Shown here in pieces: positions 8,439 through 16,921 of a stretch of DNA of 64,000 nucleotides. The translations under genes were made by a program, and so were the position numbers. The notes below the pieces were generated by a model. The model did not search any database, was not told where the DNA came from, and saw only the letters and a program-made list of their open reading frames with translations. Positions within the stretch are counted from its first letter, which is position 1, and each line of letters begins with the position of its first letter. The stretch is from Desulfobacterales bacterium. GTDB taxonomy: Bacteria; Desulfobacterota; Desulfobacteria; Desulfobacterales; JAHEIW01. Location: NCBI GenBank assembly GCA_030066985.1, contig JASJAN010000022.1, forward strand, positions 61,415-125,414, written 5' to 3'.

Positions 8439-9837
8439 CAACACCCCATTTCAGCAGGCTAAAACGATTGAGGTCAAAAAATTCAGCCAGCAGTTTCTGC
8501 TTATCGATACGTTGCCGCACATCGGTTGACGCCACCTGCGCATACAGATTTAATAAATGTTGTCGATATTGGGATGGGTGGTAGTTGCCCACAACTGCAT
8601 TGCGATTGGATTCAATGATTTCCTTTTGAGCAGTCGCGCTGCTGATATTTAAAAGCTGCGGATTGAGCGTAAGCAATTCTTCAATGTACGCCTGTTTAGA
8701 CAAAAGGTGCTGCAGAATCTGTTTTTGAAACGTTTCGGAAAGCAAGCCGAAATCTATCATTCCGCCCTTGGTGATGGCGTTGAAGGCATTCTGTATTTTC
8801 GGCGGGTCCATTGTAATCCCAAAAATTCGGGCGGTATCCTTAATCGTAACACAAAACTGGTTGTAGAATGCGTCGACATCAAATTCCTCGATCGGCACCA
8901 TCAAGTGCGTGTACATATGGCTCAGATCAATTCCGCGGCTTTCAAAATCAGTGCAGATTTCAGGAAGTTTGCGCCCCCATACGAATTTATCGAAAAGCCA
9001 GGGTTCCAGAAAAGAAAACCCGAAGCCTTCTGTAATGCTGGTTGTCAACAAATAGCGTGCCGAGGAAACGATGGTTTCAAAAGGCGTATTTAAGCCGCTG
9101 TCAAATTTAACTTGCAGCTGCTGTTTAGCAGCAAATGCTTTCCATCCCTTATAACTGGCGATATCTTCCTTGCTGTTCGGTGGCAACGTAATCGACAGAG
9201 TGGTGTCGTCTGCGAACAAAAGTAACAATAACAAGGCTTCACCAATATTTTTGCGACGGATGGCACGGATCGGATAGACAACATAGGGCTGTTGTTCAAC
9301 GGGTTGCTGCGGAAGTTGCGGTACACTCACGCAGTTGAAAAGCTGATGCAGTCCCGTCTTTTTCAGACCACTATTCAGCAGTATCTGGTAATCGCGAGAA
9401 TTGACGACACAGTAATGGCAGTCAGCGGGATAGTCTTCGTTAAAATACAGCTGAGAGCGACCGTCTTCGGCAAAATCATGGACCTGTAACAACAGGCTGA
9501 GGCCTTTTTTTTGCAGCAGCTTTAATATTGTCAAGAATTTTGAATTTTTAGCCAATAGTGGATTATGGATATGGACCAGGTCACAGGGGCCGTCAAAATG
9601 AGCCCAAATTTTATCGATCAACACTGCGGCAACATCCTTGGGTTCAAAGGGCCGTCGATAAACACTGGTGTACGCTAGTTGCGGAAGATGAATGGTTTTT
9701 ACCGGAAAATCAGCAGATGGCAGTTCACCGGTGATGACACACATTTGGCAGTCATCCTTTAGTGCTTCGAGTTGCTGCTTTAAACAAGTGGTCACCCCAC
9801 CGGTCTTGAGATGATAGTGAATAAAGGCAATTTTCAT
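8425..9837 (-). CDS. Glycosyltransferase, GT4-like
   Basis: The N-terminus MKIAFIHYHLKTGGVTTCL is a GT-B acceptor-domain start with the usual Gly-Gly-Val loop. The C-terminal half contains SITEGFGFSFLEPW, matching the E-x7-E motif of retaining GT4 enzymes. I place the start at the ATG at 9837 (470 residues) because family homology begins there; an ATG at 9867 would add ten unrelated-looking residues. The region between has VVYPIRAIRRKNIGEAL, the usual strand after the interdomain linker. The acceptor and donor are unknown. It is coupled to the HAD hydrolase. Possible roles are glycan, compatible-solute glycoside or glycolipid synthesis. Confidence 0.8.
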   Translation of the reverse strand: MKIAFIHYHLKTGGVTTCLKQQLEALKDDCQMCVITGELPSADFPVKTIHLPQLAYTSVYRRPFEPKDVAAVLIDKIWAHFDGPCDLVHIHNPLLAKNSKFLTILKLLQKKGLSLLLQVHDFAEDGRSQLYFNEDYPADCHYCVVNSRDYQILLNSGLKKTGLHQLFNCVSVPQLPQQPVEQQPYVVYPIRAIRRKNIGEALLLLLLFADDTTLSITLPPNSKEDIASYKGWKAFAAKQQLQVKFDSGLNTPFETIVSSARYLLTTSITEGFGFSFLEPWLFDKFVWGRKLPEICTDFESRGIDLSHMYTHLMVPIEEFDVDAFYNQFCVTIKDTARIFGITMDPPKIQNAFNAITKGGMIDFGLLSETFQKQILQHLLSKQAYIEELLTLNPQLLNISSATAQKEIIESNRNAVVGNYHPSQYRQHLLNLYAQVASTDVRQRIDKQKLLAEFFDLNRFSLLKWGVDDPQ

Positions 9838-10067
9838 TGGATATCCATCAATAAACCGTTTACACATTAATTTTCAAGCACCAACATACACATAAATCGC
9901 AAAGGACTTTTTTTCAATGACCAAATGCAGGGTTGGCATCCGCAATTTATGTGCTGTTCGTATATAAGAAATACAGCTTGTATGATGGGATGGAAAGAAG
10001 TGATCTGTGATAAGAAAATAGTCTTAGCGGTTTTTCGATCGATTAAAATTCCACGTCAAAGGGCTGA

Positions 10068-10829
10068 TCAGGCGTTTTGTTTTTTTGATTTTTTGCCGAT
10101 GAATTGTAGTTTGATGGGTCCAATCTTAATAATATCCATTTCGTTTAATTTTACCGGTTTTTTAAAAGCCTTTTTACCATTCACTTTGGGTTTTGCAAAA
10201 CCGCTCACATAACTAAAATAATAGCCATCACGGGTGCGGCTGATGGTGGCGGCAGTCTTGCCGACCGACCATCTTTTGAGGACGATATCACTAGAATCGT
10301 CTTTGCCGATTTTGGTCACCTTTTGTTTTAGCGCCAAAGTGCCTTCACCACCGGACAGAAAGGTAATAAATCCTCGGACCGACTTTTTTTTGTTTTTCTT
10401 GGGTACAGCCGATTTGGATGGCTTTGCATTAGCAGTTTCAGCATCGTTTTGGTGGGCCATAGATCGGTATTCATTGGTGTCCATTACCATGGTTTTTTCC
10501 ATTTCACTCTGATCTTTATCATCCGGGTGGACTTCACTTTCAAAATAAGCAAAGGTCAGGGAATGCTTGCCAATATAGATGACATCACCGTCTTGCAGCC
10601 AATGCGAGGTCACCAGTTGTTGATTGATAAAGGATCCATTTTTGCTTTTCAGATCGATGTAAACGAACCCATCACCGGCTGAATCGATCTTCCCATGGTG
10701 ACTGGAAACCGCCAGATTATCAATGACGATATCGTTGTCTTTGCGGCGTCCGATTTTCAAGGAACACCCGGGCGGCAGGTGATAATCGGCAAGCGTGTTG
10801 TTTTGAAATTTGAGTGAAATTTTCGGCAT
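10068..10829 (-). CDS. Protein with two FHA-type domains
   Basis: The protein has 253 residues. The N-terminal domain (about 15-85) is a good FHA: LKIGRRKDNDIVID, then SSHHGKI and KSKNGSFIN, the residues that hold phosphothreonine. A charged Lys/Ala-rich linker (about 105-150) follows. A second, weaker FHA-like domain (about 155-250) contains TKIGKDDSSDIVL but lacks the Ser/His of a competent phosphothreonine site. No membrane segment is visible. It starts 15 bases after the PP2C phosphatase gene, so the two form an operon and probably act in the same phospho-signalling circuit. No Ser/Thr kinase is in the window. Confidence 0.88.
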   Translation of the reverse strand: MPKISLKFQNNTLADYHLPPGCSLKIGRRKDNDIVIDNLAVSSHHGKIDSAGDGFVYIDLKSKNGSFINQQLVTSHWLQDGDVIYIGKHSLTFAYFESEVHPDDKDQSEMEKTMVMDTNEYRSMAHQNDAETANAKPSKSAVPKKNKKKSVRGFITFLSGGEGTLALKQKVTKIGKDDSSDIVLKRWSVGKTAATISRTRDGYYFSYVSGFAKPKVNGKKAFKKPVKLNEMDIIKIGPIKLQFIGKKSKKQNA

Positions 10830-10844
10830 GGCGCTATTACGTTT

Positions 10845-11687
10845 TTAAGCTTTTTGAGCCAAATCGCTGTTCATAAATTTTTTACATATGGTTTTAAACC
10901 AACCTAAAATACCACGGTTATTCGTAGCATCCGATTTGATTCGCAGTACAATTGCGGTGATATTGTCTTCACCGCCTCGAGCATTTGCCAGATCCACGAG
11001 TTTTCGACAGGCGCTGTCCGACCGTTGGTTTTCAACCAATTCCAGAATCTCTTCGGGTGTTGCTTTATCGGTTAATCCATCAGAACTGAGCACCAAAACA
11101 TCGTGTCTATAAAACGGCATTTCGTTTATGTCAGCCTTCACGGATTCGTCAACGCCCATTGCTCGCGTCAGCACATGCTTAAAATCGTTCCAGAGCAGTT
11201 CAGCGTTTTCCGGATCCAATTCGGCCTGTTCGGCAACCAGGGTGTGGGGCACAGACAACAGGTTGATTTTACCGTCGCGGATCAAGTAAACCAAGCTGTC
11301 TCCCACATTGGCGACAATAAAAGTCCGGTCCGTAAAATACACAGCAGATACCGTGGACCCCATGCCCCTGTAATTCTCATTTTTCAACGCAGTTTGATGA
11401 ACAATACGGTTAGACAGGTAAATACCGGCAAGTAATCTGCGGGCATCTTTGGAAAGTTTTCGATCTGCGTTTACCAACTGCTGCTGTGCGTCGGCAGCTG
11501 AATTCTGGTTCAGGTAATCGCGGATGGTCTCGACAACCAGCTTGCTGGCGACTTCACCGGCATTGTGCCCGCCCATGCCGTCAGCAACTACGTAAAGCCC
11601 TAAACTGTCATCGTAGAATAAGGAATCTTCATTCTGTTCTCTTTTTCTGCCGATGTCAGTGATACCCGAAGATTCGATTTCAATCAT
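10845..11687 (-). CDS. PP2C-family Ser/Thr protein phosphatase
   Basis: The protein has 280 residues and is probably cytoplasmic. The PPM/PP2C motifs appear in order: KREQNEDS, VADGMGGHNAGEVAS (metal-binding Asp and DGMGG), GSTVSAVYF, NVGDSLVYLI, LSSDGLTD and GGEDNITAIVL. It should be a Mg/Mn-dependent phosphatase of the Stp1/PrpC type. A short C-terminal tail of about 30 residues has no predicted membrane segment. The FHA gene follows directly, which suggests that the phosphatase resets phosphothreonine marks that the FHA protein reads. Confidence 0.93.
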   Translation of the reverse strand: MIEIESSGITDIGRKREQNEDSLFYDDSLGLYVVADGMGGHNAGEVASKLVVETIRDYLNQNSAADAQQQLVNADRKLSKDARRLLAGIYLSNRIVHQTALKNENYRGMGSTVSAVYFTDRTFIVANVGDSLVYLIRDGKINLLSVPHTLVAEQAELDPENAELLWNDFKHVLTRAMGVDESVKADINEMPFYRHDVLVLSSDGLTDKATPEEILELVENQRSDSACRKLVDLANARGGEDNITAIVLRIKSDATNNRGILGWFKTICKKFMNSDLAQKA

Positions 11688-12291
11688 ATATTAATTTTTC
11701 AGAATTTGGTTGACTTTTGGCGAATGAAATGAATTTTGATGCTACTATTACAAGACGCTGTTTGGCATCAAACTGACTTTCATTCGAAAGAGGCCTTTTT
11801 CGCTTTATCTGGCTGAGCGACCGTGCGCTCTATGCAGGTTTTTCGTCAGCAGGTTCCCGTTTAACAGAGTAGCCCTCTGGATGTCGCCGTCAGCGAAAAC
11901 CTGAATACGGCCTGGCAAACACCTTGCTATTCTTAATGGTTGGCGGAAGATCACGCCATTTCGAAAGACACATCGCCAAAACGGTTGATTACCGCATGGC
12001 AGCCAATACATGTCTGCCATTGAAGCAGAGCAGCCATTTTTCCGATAAGCATCAACTAACTAGCTATTATCATTATTTATATTATAAAAAGGGCTCTTGG
12101 TCAAGTCTTTGAAATTTTACCTATTATTATCAATAGGTTGGAGAAGGGTCCATAGATGCCCTGATTTCAAAAATTCGACAGATAACCGCTAGCGCCTTTT
12201 TGACATGGCCGCCGCAGATGGGCATAATAAAAGAACCAAGCCGGTATCAGCGGTACTATCGTAAAAACAACGTATCCATTCCAAGGGGTAG
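11688..12291. other. Intergenic spacer between divergent PP2C and manA
   Basis: This 604-base spacer must hold promoters in both directions. It contains an imperfect inverted pair, CAGGTTTTTCG near 11827 and CGAAAACCTG near 11894, which could pair over a 70-base hairpin. An AT-rich block lies around 12060-12140. I see no convincing protein gene, tRNA or known riboswitch. Confidence 0.45.
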
Positions 12292-13530
12292 ATGATGATC
12301 CGCATCAGTCTTTTAAACAATACGATTCAGGAATACGCTTGGGGTTCGACCCGAGCGATTCCGGACTTATTAGGGCAGCCAAACACCGAAAACCGACCTC
12401 AGGCAGAGCTCTGGATGGGCGCTCATCCCAAAGCACCGTCAAGGGCATATCACAATGATCAATGGGTCTCACTGCAACAGCTTATTGATCAGGATCCAGA
12501 AAATATTCTAGGCCCCGATGTAGCCCAACAATTTCATAATCATCTGCCGTTTCTGTTCAAGGTATTGGCGGCCGCAAAGCCACTCTCCATCCAGGTCCAT
12601 CCAGACTTGAACCAAGCACAGATTGGCTTTCAGCAGGAAAACGCCCAAAAAATTCCCCTGGATGCCCCCAACCGCAACTATCGTGACAACTATCATAAAC
12701 CCGAATGTATTTGTGCCTTAACCCCATTTTGGGCTTTAAGTCGTTTCAGAAGAATTCCAAATATCCTGACCTTCCTGCAGCAACTGAATCTAAAACAGCT
12801 CAACGAACTGATTTCAGAATTCAAGCGCAAACCAACAACCCAGGGCTTGCAGCAATTTTACACCTCATTGATGTCTTTAGATTCAGCGCGAAAGAAGAGG
12901 GTGGTTGCGGAAGCTGTACTCAATGCAGGCGATTTGGCCACCTCACAACCGGAATTTGAATGGATGCTAAAACTTGCTGAAACCTATCCGGAAGATATCG
13001 GTGCGCTTTCGCCGATTCTTCTGAATCTGATCTGCCTGCAGCCAGGTCAAGCCATCTATTTAGATGCAGGCGAACTGCATGCGTATCTGGAGGGATTGGG
13101 AATTGAGTTGATGGCAAATTCTGACAATGTCCTGCGCGGCGGTCTGACACCCAAACACGTGGATGTGCCCGAATTGCTGCGCGTCTTGAAATTTAAGGGT
13201 CAGGACATCACGCTGTTAAAACCCGAGTCAACGGCTGCAAATGAACTGATTTATCGCAGCCCAGCTGCAGAATTTGTTTTGTCGGTTATTTCATTGCAAG
13301 GCAACAGCGAATATCAGAGTCCGCAGCAACGTAACGTTGAAATTATCATCTGCACTCAAGGGCATCTGACCATTGTTGACAGTGATCTTCAAACAGAAAC
13401 CCACATGCCGCAGGGCGCTTCGGTGATTGTATCTGCAGCCGTGACCCATTACCGTCTAAAAGGAAATGGGATCTGCTATAAGGCCGGTGTGCCGCTATCC
13501 GTTGAGCGCGATCGCTCTACGGCAGGTTAA
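12292..13530 (+). CDS. manA: Mannose-6-phosphate isomerase, class I
   Basis: It interconverts fructose-6-phosphate and mannose-6-phosphate, supplying mannose for polysaccharides. The zinc ligands of the type I family are visible: the Gln and His of SIQVHPDLNQAQ, the Glu of NYHKPECICAL, and the His of LDAGELHAYLEG. The family opening IQEYAWGS and the region ELMANSDNVLRGGLTPKHVDV are also present. The 412-residue length is normal. AAGGGG lies just upstream of the tandem ATG-ATG; the second ATG at 12295 is equally possible. It stands alone, flanked by two large spacers. Confidence 0.95.
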   Translation: MMIRISLLNNTIQEYAWGSTRAIPDLLGQPNTENRPQAELWMGAHPKAPSRAYHNDQWVSLQQLIDQDPENILGPDVAQQFHNHLPFLFKVLAAAKPLSIQVHPDLNQAQIGFQQENAQKIPLDAPNRNYRDNYHKPECICALTPFWALSRFRRIPNILTFLQQLNLKQLNELISEFKRKPTTQGLQQFYTSLMSLDSARKKRVVAEAVLNAGDLATSQPEFEWMLKLAETYPEDIGALSPILLNLICLQPGQAIYLDAGELHAYLEGLGIELMANSDNVLRGGLTPKHVDVPELLRVLKFKGQDITLLKPESTAANELIYRSPAAEFVLSVISLQGNSEYQSPQQRNVEIIICTQGHLTIVDSDLQTETHMPQGASVIVSAAVTHYRLKGNGICYKAGVPLSVERDRSTAG

Positions 13531-13840
13531 TGGTTATCTGTTATTGGTTATTGGTAAAAATACGATTTAATTGTGCGGTCTTAAACAAATTATACGTTGC
13601 TGCAGATATCTGATTCGTCAAGTCTAATAACCAATAACGAATAACAAATAACAGCCAATGGCATAATACTTTTACCTTATAAAATGCCCTGAGTCCACCG
13701 CCTTTCCTAGTACTTCTGTCGTTCAGTTACGTATAAAGTATTAAAAAAAATACGACAGTTGACCTATTGCGACACGCATGCCCTTCAGATAAAATAAGCT
13801 TACTTAATCGCTATTGCTGTAAACGTCTGGAGGTGATTGA
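13531..13840. other. Intergenic spacer with ATAACCAATAAC inverted repeat
   Basis: This 310-base spacer lies between manA and the first ComEA-like gene. TGGTTATCTGTTATTGGTTA from 13531 pairs imperfectly with the stretch at 13627-13656 (TAACCAATAACGAATAACAA and on), so it could fold behind manA as a weak terminator. No coding region is seen. Confidence 0.6.
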
Positions 13841-14125
13841 ATGATGAAACGGGACACGGTATTGTGGGTTGGTTTAACAATCCTGTTGATCACGTTGATG
13901 GGTATAAATCCGGTATGGGGACAGGAAAGTGAACGGCTAAATATCAATACGGCATCGGCCAAAGAATTGGCAGGGCTTCAAAATGTCGGTCCCAAATACG
14001 CAGTGCGGATTATTGAACATCGCCAAAAATATGGTCCTTTTAAACTTACCGAAGAACTTATGGATGTTCCGGGAATAGGGCTGCGGACGTTTGACAGAAT
14101 CAAAGATCAGATCATTGCGCAGTAA
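13841..14125 (+). CDS. Secreted ComEA-like helix-hairpin-helix protein (copy 1)
   Basis: The protein has 94 residues. A signal peptide of about 28 residues (hydrophobic core VLWVGLTILLITLMGI) is followed by LNINTASAKELAGLQNVGPKYAVRI and, later, MDVPGIGLRTFDRIKDQI. These are the two helix-hairpin-helix units of the ComEA DNA-binding fold. GGAGGT precedes the ATG by six bases. Full ComEA carries an extra N-terminal region that is absent here. It could bind DNA in the periplasm, for uptake or for another role; no other competence gene is nearby. A close relative lies 200 bases downstream. Confidence 0.88.
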   Translation: MMKRDTVLWVGLTILLITLMGINPVWGQESERLNINTASAKELAGLQNVGPKYAVRIIEHRQKYGPFKLTEELMDVPGIGLRTFDRIKDQIIAQ

Positions 14126-14155
14126 GCGCATACTCCATCATGTGAGCGCTTCGAA

Positions 14156-14188
14156 AATCAGCCACCTGTGACAAACGGGTGGCTGATT
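14156..14188 (+). terminator. Probable terminator hairpin after the first ComEA-like gene
   Basis: AATCAGCCACC (14156-14166) pairs perfectly with GGTGGCTGATT (14178-14188) across an 11-base loop. CATTTTGG follows, a short and imperfect U tract. It lies 31 bases after the stop codon, so the two ComEA-like genes may be separate transcripts. Confidence 0.65.
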
Positions 14189-14332
14189 CATTTTGGTTCG
14201 ATGAAATCGGTGATGCATGCAATTGAATGTGAACCAATTGCAAATTTGCAACACTGCAGTGAGCCTAAAAAGTGGTGAAGACCGCAACTTTTTTTAATAA
14301 ATCTGAAAACCCTATTTCAACGGAGGTGTGAC

Positions 14333-14620
14333 ATGCGGCAACAAAGATCCCGTTTTCAATTCATGGTTGTCATTGCAATCATCTGTTTAGCGCTCTCCAG
14401 TTTGCAGGCCCAAGACCTATCCAAAATTGATATCAACACAGCATCGGCAGAGGAATTGGCGCAGCTAAAAGGTATCGGGCCCAAAAAAGCGGCTGTGATC
14501 ATCGAGTACAGGGAGTCGCATGGTCCATTCCAAGAACCTATAGATATTGTCCAGGTTCCCGGTATCGGCCCCAAAACTTTTGAAGCCAACAAAGAACGCA
14601 TTGCCACAGAGCATGAGTAG
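14333..14620 (+). CDS. Secreted ComEA-like helix-hairpin-helix protein (copy 2)
   Basis: The protein has 95 residues. The signal peptide (MVVIAIICLALSSLQA) ends near residue 26. The mature part reads IDINTASAEELAQLKGIGPK, then IVQVPGIGPKTFEANKERI, again two helix-hairpin-helix units. GGAGGTG lies directly upstream. It closely resembles the gene at 13841, so the pair arose by tandem duplication. Copy 2 has the more canonical GIGPK hairpins, while copy 1 has NVGPK and GIGLR, so the copies may differ in DNA affinity. Confidence 0.88.
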   Translation: MRQQRSRFQFMVVIAIICLALSSLQAQDLSKIDINTASAEELAQLKGIGPKKAAVIIEYRESHGPFQEPIDIVQVPGIGPKTFEANKERIATEHE

Positions 14621-14950
14621 CTATTGACAACTGCGCATGGGACTTCGATGGCATCAAACCGGCTTTGTAAAACATGTCTTGCTTGATCAGCACATCTGAT
14701 CCACCTATACAGCATCGTCTCTACTTCACTGCGGTCATTGCAAGATGATCCGATCTTCTATTATTTAAAAAATAGAGTTAATTTATACAAAATTTTTCGA
14801 ATTTTTACTTTTTTCTGGCATGCTTTTCGCAGAATACCATTAAATATTTGCTTAAATTTAAGATATTTCTTGACAAACACCATCTGGATAAGTTAGCACT
14901 TGCGTGCAAAATTATATAAGTCATTAACGCTTCGGAGGAGCAGTTGATCT
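14621..14950. other. AT-rich spacer upstream of the IHF-like gene
   Basis: This 330-base spacer becomes very AT-rich from 14755 to 14880. A TTGACA at 14870-14875 could be a -35 box, but the facing -10 (TTAGCA) is poor. A GGAGGAG ribosome-binding site lies at about 14935. No coding region is seen. Confidence 0.4.
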
Positions 14951-15238
14951 ATGACACTCACAAAAGCAATGATAGTTGATGCCATTCATGAGCAACTTGG
15001 TTACCCTAAAAACAAATCCGCCGAATTGCTTGAGACGCTGCTGGAGCTGATGAAAAGCAATTTAGAAAAAGGCGAAGATGTTTTAATCAGCGGTTTCGGC
15101 AAATTTTGTGTCAAGGCAAAGAATCAACGTCGTGGACGTAACCCTGCTACCGGAGCGGACATGCTTCTCGACCAACGCCGAGTGGTAACCTTCAGATGCT
15201 CGCATCTGTTAAGGGAAAAAATCAACAGCCATTACTAA
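14951..15238 (+). CDS. ihfA: Integration host factor, alpha-type subunit
   Basis: The protein is a 95-residue HU/IHF-family DNA-bending protein. The opening LTKAMIVDAIHEQLGYPKNKSAELLETLLELMK, shortened here to its features, is an IHF-alpha-type dimerisation region. The arm and saddle ISGFGKFCVKAKNQRRGRNP with the intercalating Pro in RNPATGADM match IHF alpha more than HU. It should act in nucleoid structure, recombination and sigma-54 promoter looping. A GGAGG site lies 12 bases upstream, slightly far. The gene is monocistronic, with hairpins downstream. Confidence 0.85.
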   Translation: MTLTKAMIVDAIHEQLGYPKNKSAELLETLLELMKSNLEKGEDVLISGFGKFCVKAKNQRRGRNPATGADMLLDQRRVVTFRCSHLLREKINSHY

Positions 15239-15331
15239 ACATCATTCGGCTCCCATAGCGTGTTTAGCGTTGCCACGGTTACAACTACCACAAATATCGG
15301 CGGATTGAAGAAGGTTGCGCGCGGACATGAC

Positions 15332-15400
15332 CTTTTCGATAAAAAGGGTGGCCCTTTCTTGACTCGAGCATCTCATCCCTATGAATGAGATGCTTTTTTA
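15332..15400 (+). terminator. Tandem hairpins ending in a strong intrinsic terminator
   Basis: GCATCTCAT (15368-15376) pairs with ATGAGATGC (15385-15393) and is followed by six T, a classic Rho-independent terminator. Just before it is a small AAAGGG-TGG-CCCTTT hairpin around 15345. The terminator ends directly at the next gene's possible start codon (15401). It can end the ihfA transcript, or act as a leader attenuator for the following gene. Confidence 0.85.
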
Positions 15401-15412
15401 ATGGATAAAACG

Positions 15413-15859
15413 ATGGCCGGTATTCTAATACGATGGCTGACGACCACGGCCGCTATAGTGGCCACAGCTTATTTGCTGGATGGTATCCAAGTGAGCGGTT
15501 TCTTTTCCGCTGTTTTTGCAGGCGCTGTATTGGGAATTTTGAATGCGGTATTAAGACCGATTGCCCTGCTGCTGACCCTTCCCATAAACATATTAAGCCT
15601 CGGTCTGTTCACATTTATTATCAACGCGCTCATGCTCAAAATGGCATCCGGCCTCATTCCGGGTTTTGGTGTTTATGGTTTTTGGACGGCCATATTCGGC
15701 TCCTTGCTGATCAGCTTTATTAGCTGGCTTTTAAATTCTTTCATCGGCGAGCAGGGCACCGTCTCCTCCATTCACGTCCAGCATGATCGTTTCACACCAA
15801 AAGGGGAGCAGGACGACACTATTGATTTGGAGCATAAGGGGGATAACCGCTGGGAATAA
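15413..15859 (+). CDS. Phage-holin-4-like / YvlD-type small membrane protein
   Basis: The protein has 148 residues from the ATG at 15413, which has GGAT seven bases upstream; an ATG at 15401 abuts the terminator T run. Four hydrophobic helices are visible in the first 110 residues. The motif NAVLRPIALLLTLPINILSL is the hallmark of the PF04020-type family that also includes B. subtilis YvlD. An acidic cytoplasmic tail follows. Despite the name the family is chromosomal and not clearly tied to phage lysis. Its function is unknown; an envelope-stress role is suspected in some relatives. Confidence 0.82.
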   Translation: MAGILIRWLTTTAAIVATAYLLDGIQVSGFFSAVFAGAVLGILNAVLRPIALLLTLPINILSLGLFTFIINALMLKMASGLIPGFGVYGFWTAIFGSLLISFISWLLNSFIGEQGTVSSIHVQHDRFTPKGEQDDTIDLEHKGDNRWE

Positions 15860-15865
15860 CAAAAG

Positions 15866-15999
15866 CATCTCAAAAATGCACCTAACGCCCAATGGCTGTG
15901 TTACAAACCGATTCGAAATGCTCGAATACTATCGTGTATACTCCACTTTCGAATCGGCTTGCGCCTTGCCCTTGGGCGTGATCTACTATTTTTGAGATG
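15866..15999. repeat. 134-bp long imperfect palindrome (MITE- or REP-like)
   Basis: The outer arms CATCTCAAAAAT (15866-15877) and ATTTTTGAGATG (15988-15999) pair exactly. Inner blocks ACGCCCAA with TTGGGCGT and CCGATTCGAAA with TTTCGAATCGG also pair, separated by unpaired bulges. The centre holds CTCGAATACTATCGTGTATA. The whole element forms one long stem and lies in a spacer between convergent genes. The layered structure and sharp outer ends suggest a mobile palindromic element rather than a plain terminator. Confidence 0.85.
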
Positions 16000-16101
16000 G
16001 TTTTCAATTATATAAAACGTAAAATGGCTTTTTACTTATTCAATTATTTGGTTGGCAGCGGTAGCTAATATCAATAATACCTTTACCATTGAGAGACAAA
16101 G

Positions 16102-16134
16102 AAAACCCTACAGCTGGATCGGCCGCAGGGTTTT
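16102..16134 (-). terminator. Probable terminator for the cytochrome gene
   Basis: AAAACCCT (16102-16109) pairs with AGGGTTTT (16127-16134), and the flanking A/T runs would give a U tract on either strand. It lies about 20 bases past the stop of the minus-strand cytochrome gene. Confidence 0.7.
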
Positions 16135-16153
16135 TAGGTTAAGATGAGCGATG

Positions 16154-16921
16154 CTATTCTTTGAATATCGCTTTGGGTCGCTCGGTGCTGCCGGTCGCGT
16201 TGGGAAAATCCTTGGAAATGTAAGCTTTTTTACCGGTTTCAATCAGGTGGTTAGCCTCTTCCATATAATTGGCAAAACGCAGTTTGCACTCGTAGATGCC
16301 GTGCCACCAGGCGTAATCTGGCGCCATCATCATCGCCCCCATTCGGGCCCGCCGGCCTTCGTGGCGCCACAGTTCATAGTATTCGACTTCTAAGTGCTCG
16401 TCGAAAAACTTGGTTTTGTCCAGCAGGCCCTTTTCGTATAGCTCATCAAGTTTGGCCTTGGCCGGCTTGAAGTATACCTCACTATACTCCTGCACCGCCT
16501 TGTCAAAACCATCATAAAAGTCATTGTTCCAGGAATTTCCATGGCAGGCGCTGCAGATGTTTTTCATTTTCTGGCGCTCATCCTGCCAGTTGGTCCCGGA
16601 GGGAAACGCCTTAAAATCCTGCGGACGCAACGTAAAGAAAAATTTGAAGGTATCCTGGGGAACGGGCAGGTGACAGTCCATGCAATCGACAACAACGCCG
16701 GTAGCGTTGTTGGCATGCGTGGAGGAGCGCCAGGCCACCACCGCAGGTTTTATCTCGTGACATAATGCGCAAAAATCGGGCGTGGAGGCGCGAACCATGG
16801 TGTAGTAAGACATGCTGAATAGGGGGAACGCGATGAGGATGCCAAGGGCGAGGAAAATGGCGGGTTTGACGGCTTTTTTCCAGAAAGGTTTCTTACCTGC
16901 AGAGCGATCCGCCTGGACCAT
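16154..16921 (-). CDS. NapC/NrfH-like membrane cytochrome c with three CXXCH motifs
   Basis: The protein has 255 residues. An N-terminal membrane anchor (about 20-40) is followed by periplasmic haem motifs CALCH (51-55), CMDCH (80-84) and CSACH (123-127). NapC/NirT/NrfH proteins usually have at least four, so this one is one short by simple CXXCH counting. The C-terminal part contains ARMGAMMMAPDYAWWHG, which resembles the region after the haems in hydroxylamine-oxidoreductase-type multihaem proteins. A quinol-oxidising electron donor to a periplasmic reductase is likely, but no partner reductase is adjacent. AAGGAGGT precedes the ATG ideally. Confidence 0.85.
   Translation of the reverse strand: MVQADRSAGKKPFWKKAVKPAIFLALGILIAFPLFSMSYYTMVRASTPDFCALCHEIKPAVVAWRSSTHANNATGVVVDCMDCHLPVPQDTFKFFFTLRPQDFKAFPSGTNWQDERQKMKNICSACHGNSWNNDFYDGFDKAVQEYSEVYFKPAKAKLDELYEKGLLDKTKFFDEHLEVEYYELWRHEGRRARMGAMMMAPDYAWWHGIYECKLRFANYMEEANHLIETGKKAYISKDFPNATGSTERPKAIFKE

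Noticed and set aside
11805..12020. 71-residue minus-strand frame in the PP2C-manA spacer
   Set aside because: Its composition is not protein-like, with no recognisable motif or ribosome-binding site.
14870..14898. TTGACA plus TTAGCA considered as the ihfA promoter
   Set aside because: The -10 matches consensus poorly, so I left it as a note in the spacer entry.
15413..15859. Holin-like gene taken as a prophage marker
   Set aside because: The PF04020/YvlD-type family is chromosomal, and no other phage gene is present.
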